Assembly (NCBI GenBank): GCA_002307145.1
Contig: DBTR01000038.1
Span: 1-11,535, forward strand
DNA from: Rhodospirillum sp. UBA1311
GTDB lineage: Bacteria > Pseudomonadota > Alphaproteobacteria > Rhodospirillales > Rhodospirillaceae
Direction of reading: 5' to 3'
Length of the DNA: 11,535 bases
Numbering within the stretch: the first letter of the stretch is position 1; every line of letters begins with the position of its first letter. The notes beneath the pieces were generated by a model. The model searched no databases. It was not told the DNA's origin and worked only from the letters and a program-made list of their open reading frames with translations. Position numbers and translations under genes: made by a program. Of the stretch, positions 1 to 6,125 are shown piece by piece.

Positions 1-1
1 C

Positions 2-790
2 AACGTCTCGATCGGCGACCTGTTCGTCGGCGGCGTGCTGCCGGGCATCCTGATGGGCCTGTCGATGTGCTTCATGGGCTGGTTTATCGCCAAGCGCGAG
101 GGCATCCCGCCCGAAGGCAAGTTCTCCATCGTCCATCTCGCGAAGACGATCGCCGAGGCGTTCTGGGCGATGCTGACGCCGGTGATCATCATCGGCGGCA
201 TCTACGGCGGCATCTTCACCCCGACCGAGGCGGCGGCGGTGGCGGCGGTCTACGGCATCGTCGTCGGCCTGTTCATCTACAAGGAGCTGAAGCTCTCCGA
301 CTTCCCCGAGATCGTGTTCAAGGCGGTGATCGGCACCACCCTGATCATGTTCCTGGTCGGTGCGGCCAAGGTCTTCGGCTGGCTGATGACCAACCTCCAG
401 ATCCCGCACCACATCGGCGAGGCGGTGATCGCCTTCACCGCATCGCCGATGCTGTTCCTCCTGATCATGAACGTGCTGCTGCTGATCCTCGGCACGCTGG
501 TGAACGCCTCGGCGGCGGTGGTGATCCTCACCCCGATCTTCCTGCCGGTGGCGCTTTCGCTCGGCATCGATCCGCTGCACTTCGGCGTGGTGATGGTGGT
601 CAACCTCGCGATCGGCTGCATCACGCCGCCGGTCGGGCTCGACCTGTTCGTCGCTTCGGCGATCACCAAGGTGCCGCTCGAAAAGGTGATGAAGGCCACC
701 CTGCCCTACCTCGGCGCGTTGATCGTCGCCCTGATGATCATCACCGTCTTCCCGCAGATCTCGCTGATCCTGCCAAGCGCGTTGCGCTAG
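2..790 (+). CDS. dctM: TRAP transporter large permease (DctM family), 5'-truncated by window edge
   Basis: This is the large membrane subunit of a tripartite ATP-independent periplasmic (TRAP) transporter, which uses an ion gradient to import organic acids or similar solutes delivered by a periplasmic binding protein. The reading frame is open from base 2, and 262 residues are visible against about 425 for the family, so roughly the first 160 are outside the window. Family signatures are clear: IFTPTEAAAVAAVYG near visible residues 66-80 and a GCITPPVGLDLFVASAI block near residues 203-219. Several long hydrophobic helices lie between them. The C-terminus (ISLILPSALR) is short and polar, as is normal. 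The small permease (DctQ) and binding protein (DctP) are not in the window; they would be expected upstream, which is inference. The substrate cannot be told from this subunit. A strong terminator follows 21 bases after the stop. Confidence 0.95.
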   Translation, partial: NVSIGDLFVGGVLPGILMGLSMCFMGWFIAKREGIPPEGKFSIVHLAKTIAEAFWAMLTPVIIIGGIYGGIFTPTEAAAVAAVYGIVVGLFIYKELKLSDFPEIVFKAVIGTTLIMFLVGAAKVFGWLMTNLQIPHHIGEAVIAFTASPMLFLLIMNVLLLILGTLVNASAAVVILTPIFLPVALSLGIDPLHFGVVMVVNLAIGCITPPVGLDLFVASAITKVPLEKVMKATLPYLGALIVALMIITVFPQISLILPSALR

Positions 791-811
791 GCGGCTCCAC
801 GGCGAATACCG

Positions 812-839
812 AAACGGCCCCTCGCGGGGCCGTTTTTTT
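812..839 (+). terminator. Rho-independent terminator after dctM
   Basis: A perfect 10-bp stem (812-821 pairing with 826-835) closes on the tetraloop TCGC, and the 3' arm runs into seven T residues at 833-839. This is a textbook intrinsic terminator for the TRAP operon. On the minus strand the same stem is followed only by TTT if the A/T base pairs are left unpaired, so it may also stop transcripts from the PsiE-like gene, but more weakly. The stop codon of that gene (839-841) overlaps the T tract. Confidence 0.93.
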
Positions 840-1204
840 CATGTCTCGGAAGGGTCGCGCCGGGGGCGGATCCGGATGATCCAGCAGGCGAGCGCGATCA
901 GCACGATCGAGCCGCTTTCGTAGAGCAGGATCGCGGGGTCGAGATCCTTGCCCTGGAGCACGATCATCCGCGACAGGGCGGTGATCGCGATGAACAGCGG
1001 CAGCGAAATCGGGATGCGGTTGTTGGTGTAGTATGCACCGATCATGCCCAGCACCTCGGCGTAGATGAACATCAGGAGCAGATCCTTCAGTTCGACCTTG
1101 AGTTCGGCGACCACGCGCCAGACTTCCTGCCCCATGGCCGCCACGGTCATCACCGCGATCACCGCCAGGAACGACTTTTCCAATATCTCGATCAGATGAC
1201 GCAT
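839..1204 (-). CDS. PsiE-family (phosphate-starvation-inducible) small membrane protein
   Basis: A 121-residue integral membrane protein of the PsiE family, whose biochemical role is not known; the name comes from an E. coli gene induced by phosphate starvation. About four hydrophobic helices are visible: residues 11-25, 41-59, 66-83 and 92-110. The family core is present in helices 2 and 3, with a Phe-Ile-Tyr-x-Glu stretch at residues 46-50 and an IAITALSRMIVL segment at 72-83. The tail is basic (IRIRPRR), consistent with a cytoplasmic C-terminus. The ATG at 1204 is chosen over a longer start at 1249 because it has GGGGGAG (1208-1214) just upstream and gives a natural MRHLIEILEK N-terminus; the longer form adds 15 low-complexity residues. 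It lies 66 bases downstream of the metal ATPase on the same strand, so co-transcription is possible, with a GC-rich hairpin between them. A role in metal or phosphate stress is inference only. Confidence 0.85.
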   Translation of the reverse strand: MRHLIEILEKSFLAVIAVMTVAAMGQEVWRVVAELKVELKDLLLMFIYAEVLGMIGAYYTNNRIPISLPLFIAITALSRMIVLQGKDLDPAILLYESGSIVLIALACWIIRIRPRRDPSET

Positions 1205-1218
1205 GCTCTCCCCCGTCG

Positions 1219-1241
1219 TCCGCCCCGCGCTTCGGGGCGGA
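1219..1241 (-). other. GC-rich stem-loop between the ATPase and PsiE-like genes
   Basis: A perfect 9-bp inverted repeat (1219-1227 with 1233-1241) surrounds a 5-base loop. In the minus-strand transcript it sits after the ATPase stop codon and four bases before the GGGGGAG ribosome-binding sequence of the PsiE-like gene. No T tract follows it in that direction, so it is not a standard intrinsic terminator. It could protect the ATPase mRNA 3' end or lower translation of the downstream gene. The structure is seen directly; the role is inference. Confidence 0.6.
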
Positions 1242-1270
1242 GCAGACATAGCGTCATTCGGCGCGCGGTT

Positions 1271-3229
1271 CTACCGCGTCGCGCGTAACAATCGGAGCGC
1301 ATTGGCGGTGACCAGCACGGTCGCGCCGGTATCCGCCAGCACCGCGGGCCACAGCCCGGTGATCCCGGCGATCGTGGTGACGAGGAAAACCCCCTTCAGC
1401 CCGAGCGCGATCGCGATGTTCTGGCGGATGTTGGCCATCGTCCGCCGCGCCAGCACGATCATCGCCGCGACGTCGCCCACGCGGGCGTGCAGGCTCGCCG
1501 CGTCGGCGGTTTCGAGCGCGACGTCGGTGCCGCCGCCGAAGGCGATGCCGACGTCCGCCGCCGCCAGCGCCGGAGCGTCGTTGATGCCGTCGCCGACCTT
1601 CGCCACCCGCGCGCCGGAGGCCTGCATCGCCTGCACCGCCCGGAGCTTGTCCTCGGGCTTGAGACTCGCCTGGAAACCGATGGCGAGATGATCGGCGAGC
1701 GGCCGCGCCGCCGCAGCCACGTCGCCGGTGAGCATGGTCGCGCCGATGCCGAGGTCCTGCAAGCGCCGCACCCCGTCCGCCGCGTCGGGACGGAGCGCGT
1801 CGCGCGCGGCGATCAGGCCGATCACCACGCCGCCCCGGTTGAGCGCGGAGACCGTCTTGCCCGTCGCCATCAGCGCGTCCGCCGTCGCATCCGCTTCGCC
1901 GAGCGCTCCGAGGAAGACCTCCACGGCTCCCACCATGCCGCCGACGCCCCGTCCGGGGACCGCCGTGACCTCGTCGACCGCGTCCGGCGCGACGCCTTCC
2001 GCCGCCGCCGCCTCGCGGATCGCCCGCGCCATCGGGTGTCCGGAGCCGAGCGAGAGCCCGGCGGCGAGGCCGAGCACCTCGGCGCGATCCACCCCGAGCG
2101 CGACCACGTCGGTGATCGCCGGATGGCCGACGGTGAGGGTGCCGGTTTTGTCGAACGCCACCGCGCCGATATTGGCGAGGCTTTCCAGCACCGCGCCGCC
2201 CTTGATCAGAAGGCCACGCCCCGCGCCCGAGGCGAGGCCGGAGGCGAGCGCCGCCGGGGTCGAGATCACCAGGGCGCAAGGACAGCCGATCAGCAGCAGC
2301 GCGAGGCCGCGATAGATCCAGGTGACCCAGGGCTCGCCCGCCAGCAGCGGCGGCAGGACCATCACCGCACCCGCAACGCCGACGATGATCGGCGTGTAGA
2401 TCCGGGCGAACCGCCCGATGAAGCGCTCCACCGGCGCCTTGCGCGCCTGCGCCTCCTGCACCAGCCGCACCACCCGGGCGATCGCGGTGTCTTCGGCGCG
2501 CGCGCCGACGGTGATCTTCAAGGTGCCGTCGCCGTTGACCGTCCCCGCGAACACGGTATCGCCGGGAGATTTCGATTTCGGCATCGGTTCGCCGGTGAGG
2601 GCGGATTCGTCCACCGCGCTCGATCCGTCGCGCACCACGCCGTCGGCGGCGATGCGTTCGCCCGCGCCGACGACGATCACCTCGCCCGGAGCGAGCGCCT
2701 CGGCGGCGACGGTTTCGGTTCCGGTTGCGGTTTCGCGCAGCGCGGTTTGCGGCACCAGGCCGACGAGGGCACGGATGCCTGCCTGCGAGCGATACGCCGC
2801 GACGGTTTCGAGACACTCGCCGACGAGATAGAGCAGCACCACCGTCGCCGCCTCGGCGACCGCGCCGATCGCTGCCGCGCCCAAGGCCGCGACGGTCATC
2901 AGCATCTCGATGGAAAACGGATTGCCGCCGCGCGCCGACGCGAACGCCTGCCGCGCCACCGGCACGATGCCGATGGCGAGCGCGACCAGGAACGCCCACG
3001 GGTCGAGCTGGGGCCAGAGGCGCTCGGCCACCGCCGCGGCCTGAAGCGCCACCGCGTAGACCACCGCTTCCCGGCCCGGGCCTTCGTCCCACAGGTTTCG
3101 CCATACCGACTTGCCGCCGCCATGGGAATGGGAATGCCCGTGGCCGTGGCCGTGATCATGGTCGTGGTCGTGCTCTTTGGGCGGCGGCGTGACCGGGCCG
3201 TATCCCTGGCATCGCGTGCAGCATCCCAT
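1271..3229 (-). CDS. P1B-type heavy-metal-exporting ATPase (Zn/Cd/Pb type) with Cys/His-rich N-terminus
   Basis: This 652-residue inner-membrane ATPase pumps divalent metal out of the cytoplasm (zntA/cadA-like). All P-type motifs are visible: TGE at 212-214, the transport CPC at 316-318, DKTGTLT with the phosphorylated Asp 360, a Gly-His-Pro nucleotide-site His at 397-399, TGD at 501-503 and GDGINDAPAL at 546-555. Lys 612 and Asp 633 in the last two helices sit in the GLKG and LADTGATV contexts typical of the Zn/Cd/Pb subgroup, arguing against copper. The usual N-terminal HMA domain with its CxxC site is absent. Instead residues 3-7 read CCTRC and residues 20-36 hold nine His at every second position, alternating with Asp, Gly or Ser. 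The start has a strong AGAGGTGA (3233-3240) three bases before the ATG. It is divergent from a MerR regulator with a MerR-type dyad between them, so metal-induced expression is expected. Exact metal preference cannot be fixed from sequence. Confidence 0.95.
   Translation of the reverse strand: MGCCTRCQGYGPVTPPPKEHDHDHDHGHGHGHSHSHGGGKSVWRNLWDEGPGREAVVYAVALQAAAVAERLWPQLDPWAFLVALAIGIVPVARQAFASARGGNPFSIEMLMTVAALGAAAIGAVAEAATVVLLYLVGECLETVAAYRSQAGIRALVGLVPQTALRETATGTETVAAEALAPGEVIVVGAGERIAADGVVRDGSSAVDESALTGEPMPKSKSPGDTVFAGTVNGDGTLKITVGARAEDTAIARVVRLVQEAQARKAPVERFIGRFARIYTPIIVGVAGAVMVLPPLLAGEPWVTWIYRGLALLLIGCPCALVISTPAALASGLASGAGRGLLIKGGAVLESLANIGAVAFDKTGTLTVGHPAITDVVALGVDRAEVLGLAAGLSLGSGHPMARAIREAAAAEGVAPDAVDEVTAVPGRGVGGMVGAVEVFLGALGEADATADALMATGKTVSALNRGGVVIGLIAARDALRPDAADGVRRLQDLGIGATMLTGDVAAAARPLADHLAIGFQASLKPEDKLRAVQAMQASGARVAKVGDGINDAPALAAADVGIAFGGGTDVALETADAASLHARVGDVAAMIVLARRTMANIRQNIAIALGLKGVFLVTTIAGITGLWPAVLADTGATVLVTANALRLLRATR
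3122..3172 (-). repeat. Hexanucleotide-like repeat encoding the His-rich tail of the ATPase
   Basis: On the plus strand this stretch is built of near-repeats of GTGGTC, GTGGCC and ATGGGA. Read on the minus strand it encodes the (His-Asp)n, (His-Gly)n and (His-Ser)n run at ATPase residues 20-36. Such a low-complexity tract can change length by slippage in 6-base steps without breaking the frame. The repeat is seen directly; length variation is inference. Confidence 0.7.
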
Positions 3230-3277
3230 GGCTCACCTCTTTCCTTCGCGGCGTTTCGCGACTATCTGAAGTGAGGC

Positions 3278-3283
3278 TACAAT
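3278..3283 (+). promoter_or_regulatory. -10 box of the merR-type gene
   Basis: TACAAT matches the sigma-70 -10 consensus at 5 of 6 positions on the plus strand and lies 38 bases before the regulator start. No good -35 element is seen at the right distance. The dyad begins exactly where this box ends, so a bound regulator would cover the transcription start of its own gene, suggesting autorepression. Confidence 0.5.
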
Positions 3284-3299
3284 CTCCAGTCACTGGAGA
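3283..3299. promoter_or_regulatory. MerR-family operator dyad
   Basis: TCTCCAGT and ACTGGAGA form a perfect 8-bp inverted repeat around a single C. It is the only strong dyad in the region between the two divergent genes and lies in the 19-base spacer of the ATPase promoter. Its arms resemble the CTCCAG/CTGGAG half-sites of ZntR- and CueR-type operators. Binding by the adjacent regulator is inferred from position. Confidence 0.75.
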
Positions 3300-3321
3300 A
3301 GCAAGGGGAGATTTTTCACGG

Positions 3322-3744
3322 ATGGCGATGCTGGCGATCGGGCGCTTGTCGAAGGACAGCGGCGTGAAAATCCCGACGATCCGCTACTACGAAAGCATCG
3401 GCCTGCTGCCGCCGCCGGTGCGCAGCGAGGGCAATCGCCGGATGTATCCGCCCGAGGCGGTGCGCCGCCTGCGCTTCATCCGCCACGCCCGCGAACTCGG
3501 CTTCGAGATCGACGCGATCCGCCGCCTCGCCGACCTTGCGCAAGACCCGGCCCAGCCCTGCTGCGAGGCCGACCTACTGGCGCGGCGACGGTTGATCGAG
3601 ATCGAGGAGAAGATTTCCCGCCTCGCCGCGCAACGCGACGAACTGGTGCGGATGATCGGAGACTGCACCCATGGCCGGATCGAGGAGTGCCGCGTGATCG
3701 ACACCCTCGACGACCACGCCAAGTGCCTGCACGCCCGGCATTGA
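3322..3744 (+). CDS. MerR-family metal-responsive transcriptional regulator
   Basis: A 140-residue dimeric DNA-binding protein that likely switches the divergent metal ATPase on when metal is in excess. The N-terminal winged helix is typical: IGRLSKDSGVKIPTIRYYES at residues 6-25, then LLPPPVRSEGNRRMY at 28-42. A long dimerisation helix follows (about 84-113). Candidate metal ligands are Cys 80 and Cys 81 before that helix, then Cys 115, His 117 and Cys 123, and at the tail His 132, Cys 135, His 137 and His 140. A Cys at the start of the dimerisation helix is typical of divalent-metal sensors (ZntR, CadR, MerR), whereas CueR has Ser there. The seven-residue gap between Cys 115 and Cys 123 is as in CueR. 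Start: ATG 3322 follows AAGGGGAG (3303-3310) by 11 bases; the GTG at 3271 lies upstream of the operator and is unlikely. Its stop is only six bases from the convergent response regulator's stop. Confidence 0.9.
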   Translation: MAMLAIGRLSKDSGVKIPTIRYYESIGLLPPPVRSEGNRRMYPPEAVRRLRFIRHARELGFEIDAIRRLADLAQDPAQPCCEADLLARRRLIEIEEKISRLAAQRDELVRMIGDCTHGRIEECRVIDTLDDHAKCLHARH

Positions 3745-3750
3745 GCCGGA

Positions 3751-4920
3751 TCAGGCGGTCACCACCTCGTCGTCCACCAGCACCGACACCGAATCCGCGA
3801 TCCGCTTGACCTTGGCGAGGTTGCGCAGGCTCTCGACGTGCGCCTGCGAAATCTGCACCTCGGCGGAAAGGACCAGGCGTCCGTCGCTGGTGGTGACGTC
3901 GGCGGCGAGGACCATGTCGGGCAGCAGCAAGGCGGTCGGCAGCGACTTCACCCGGCGGCCTTCGCGGCCATGGTCGGTGCCGACTTCCAGCACCGACCGG
4001 ATTCGTTCCATCAAGGTGCCGTCGAAGCGCGCCGCGATCGGCTGGAGCGCGGCGAAGTCGGCGCGGGTCGGATCGGCGCCGCCGGTGACGTTGGACAGGG
4101 CGTTGAGAATGTTCAAGATCCGTGCATCGAGCGGGATATTCGTGCCGCTCGGTCCTTCGGCCGGGTAACCGCTGCCGTCGAAGCCCCGGTTCTGCAGGTG
4201 GATGACCTTCGCCACTCCGGCGAGGCGGGGAATGTTGGCGATGATGTTGCGCGCCGCGCCCGGGCTTTCCTCGATCATCTTCCGTTCGACCTCGGAGAGT
4301 GGGGCCTTCGCCTGGAGCTTGGCGATCACCTCGGGTGGCACCGAAAGCAAGCCGATCGGCCCGAGCATCGCCGCGATTTCGAGCTGCCAGCGCGCCGGAA
4401 GATCGAGGGCGAGGCTGACGATCCGCGCCCAGCGGCGAATTCGGGTGGCGCGGCCGAAGGCAAGCGGCGAGGCCATCGCGAGCATGTCGATCAAGACCTT
4501 GACGCTGCCGCCGAGAGTCTTTTCGAGAAGTTCCTTTTCCGCCGTCACCAGGCGGTATTGCTCCTGCGCGGCGACGAGGCCCGCCTCCATCATTTCCGGC
4601 GGACAGGGCTTGGTGAGGAAGCGGAAGATGTTGCCGGTGTTGATCGCGTCGACGGCGGTCTGCATGTCGGCGTTGCCGGTGAGCATCAGGCGCACGGTGT
4701 CGGGGGAGAGTTCCTTGATCTTGGCGAGGGTGCTGACGCCATCCATGCCGCCCATGCGCATGTCGCAGACCACCACCGCCGGGATGTTGCCCGCCGCGAC
4801 ATGGGCCACCGCCTCCTCGCCGCTCGATGCGGTTTCGAGGGGGAACTTGCCGCGAAACTGCCGCTTCATCGCCGCGAGCAGGTTGGGGTCGTCGTCGACC
4901 AGAAGAATTTCGCCGGTCAT
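3751..4920 (-). CDS. Response regulator with a degenerate HD-GYP-like output domain
   Basis: A 389-residue cytoplasmic response regulator. The receiver (about 3-120) is complete: acidic pair Asp 9/Asp 10, phosphorylation site Asp 53, Thr 81 and Lys 104. Residues 140-285 follow the HD-GYP c-di-GMP phosphodiesterase fold and keep its hallmark as GFDGSGYP (246-253) and IPLDARIL (262-269), but the catalytic residues are gone. The HDxGK motif reads GPIGL (187-191), the leading His before the first helix is replaced (FGRATRIRRW, 155-164), the usual His-His before the GYP loop reads HL (241-242), and the usual Asp after ARIL is Asn 273. A small C-terminal segment (331-370, LLPDMVLAADV) occurs in many HD-type regulators. 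Hydrolysis of c-di-GMP is therefore unlikely; binding of a partner or ligand is inferred. The ATG at 4920 overlaps the upstream HDOD gene by 4 bases (ATGA), so a longer upstream reading of this frame is not real. Confidence 0.9.
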   Translation of the reverse strand: MTGEILLVDDDPNLLAAMKRQFRGKFPLETASSGEEAVAHVAAGNIPAVVVCDMRMGGMDGVSTLAKIKELSPDTVRLMLTGNADMQTAVDAINTGNIFRFLTKPCPPEMMEAGLVAAQEQYRLVTAEKELLEKTLGGSVKVLIDMLAMASPLAFGRATRIRRWARIVSLALDLPARWQLEIAAMLGPIGLLSVPPEVIAKLQAKAPLSEVERKMIEESPGAARNIIANIPRLAGVAKVIHLQNRGFDGSGYPAEGPSGTNIPLDARILNILNALSNVTGGADPTRADFAALQPIAARFDGTLMERIRSVLEVGTDHGREGRRVKSLPTALLLPDMVLAADVTTSDGRLVLSAEVQISQAHVESLRNLAKVKRIADSVSVLVDDEVVTA

Positions 4921-6125
4921 GGTGCGCTCTCCGTCTCCTGTTCGACCAGTGCGGCAAGCCAGGCCTTGACCTTCGCCTCCATGCCGAGGCGGCGGACGTA
5001 GTCCACGTCGAGCGACACCGGGCGCACCGTCTTCGACCCGAGCGGCCAGCGCGGCCCGAACACCCGCGCGAGGTGCAGGCAGGTGAGCGCCGAACGGTCG
5101 GGGTGGACGCAGGCGGACGGCATGTCCTGGTAGAGCACCGCCTCGACGATCGCGTCGTTGAACCCCCAGAGGCCGAGAAGATAGCCGCCGAGCTCGGCCT
5201 GCGACGCGCCGAACGCCTCGCGTTCGAGAGTGGAAAGATCCTCGCCTTCCTCGGCCCGCGCCAGCAGCCCCCGGGTCTGGGCCGGGAATGCGTCGAAGAA
5301 CACCAGGGTGCCGATGCAGGCGAGCATCGCGGCGCAGAACGCCTGGTCGCGCAGGCCTTCGCCGAGGCCCTCCTCGCGCGCCAGCCGCCGCGCCAGCGCG
5401 GCGACCGAAAGACCGTAGGACGAAAGGTCGCGCAGCACCGCCGCGTGCTCGGGAGATTTGTCGAACTCGCGGAAGATGCCGACGGTCAGCACCAGGGCGC
5501 GCACGGTTTCGAGCCCCAGGAGGCGCACCGCCTGGAACACGTCGTGGACGCGGCTGCCGAGGGAGAAGTAGGCGGAATTGGTGATCCGGAGGACTTCGGC
5601 GGTCATCGCCACGTCGCCGCCGATGATCTCGGAGATCGCCCGCATCGACGAAGCCTCCTTGCGCATTTCGGCGGTGAGGCGGTGATAGAGCCCGGACGGC
5701 GACGGCAGGTTGTGCAGCCCGGCGGCGAGCTTGCGCAACGGCGCCGAGCACAGCATCCGGCGCAGTTCCAGGGTGCGGTCGAGCAGGGCGACGATGTCTT
5801 CGGTGTTGCAGGGCTTGGCGAGGTATTGGTGGGTCGGCCCGATGGTGCGGAGAACGCTCTTTTCCTCGGTATAGCCCGAGAGAACGACACGCACCGTGCC
5901 GGGATGGCGCTTTTCCACCTCGGAGAGCAGCGACGCGCCGTCAAGCTCGGGCATCCGCATGTCGGACACCACGACATCGAACTCCTGCTGGTCGAGGAGC
6001 TGGAGCGCCGCAACCGGGCTGTCGAGAAAGGTGATCTCCCAGTCGTCGCGCTGCTTGTGCAGCACCCGGCGCAAGCCGCGCAGAAGGTTGACGTCGTCGT
6101 CCACGAACAGAATAGAGAGCTTCAT
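4917..6125 (-). CDS. Response regulator with HDOD output domain
   Basis: A 402-residue cytoplasmic regulator. The receiver (about 3-122) has Asp 9/Asp 10, phosphorylation site Asp 55, Ser 83 and Lys 104. The HDOD domain (about 130-330) is recognisable by LPSPSGLYHRL (140-150), then an Ile-Gly-Gly-Asp segment (168-171) and VLRITNSAYF (178-187), and by the AV-LLGLETVRALVL helix (199-213). HDOD domains are non-catalytic relatives of HD hydrolases that act in signalling scaffolds. Here the residues at the vestigial HD position read ACIGTLVF (269-276), with no His or Asp left. The tail (330-402) shows no domain I recognise. The ATG at 6125 overlaps the kinase stop by 4 bases (ATGA), and its own stop overlaps the next start in the same way, so the three proteins are probably translated in a coupled fashion. 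It is expected to receive phosphate from the kinase encoded just upstream; that pairing is inferred from linkage. Confidence 0.92.
   Translation of the reverse strand: MKLSILFVDDDVNLLRGLRRVLHKQRDDWEITFLDSPVAALQLLDQQEFDVVVSDMRMPELDGASLLSEVEKRHPGTVRVVLSGYTEEKSVLRTIGPTHQYLAKPCNTEDIVALLDRTLELRRMLCSAPLRKLAAGLHNLPSPSGLYHRLTAEMRKEASSMRAISEIIGGDVAMTAEVLRITNSAYFSLGSRVHDVFQAVRLLGLETVRALVLTVGIFREFDKSPEHAAVLRDLSSYGLSVAALARRLAREEGLGEGLRDQAFCAAMLACIGTLVFFDAFPAQTRGLLARAEEGEDLSTLEREAFGASQAELGGYLLGLWGFNDAIVEAVLYQDMPSACVHPDRSALTCLHLARVFGPRWPLGSKTVRPVSLDVDYVRRLGMEAKVKAWLAALVEQETESAP

Larger units (their letters stand above)
3274..3304 (-). promoter_or_regulatory. MerR-type promoter of the metal ATPase
   Basis: Reading the minus strand, a -35-like TTGCTT (3299-3304) and a -10-like TAGCCT (3274-3279) are separated by 19 bases, and the spacer contains the 17-bp dyad. 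A 19-20 base spacer with a dyad inside it is the hallmark of promoters that MerR-family proteins activate by underwinding. The -10 is a poor match to consensus (3 of 6), which is common for such activator-dependent promoters. The ATPase start lies 45 bases beyond the -10. Confidence 0.65.

Noticed and set aside
1487..3274. 595-codon open frame on the plus strand opposite the ATPase
   Set aside because: Low-complexity Arg/Asp/His-rich product with no recognisable domain, wholly antisense to a gene with all P-type ATPase motifs.
3838..5001. 387-codon open frame on the plus strand opposite the degenerate HD regulator
   Set aside because: Antisense shadow without domain or ribosome-binding site; the minus strand encodes a clear receiver domain.
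4921..5751. Upstream extension of the degenerate HD regulator frame (would give 666 residues)
   Set aside because: The added part is an Arg/Ala/Pro-rich shadow of the HDOD gene in another frame; the real receiver begins at the ATG at 4920 with a normal MTGEILLVDDD start.
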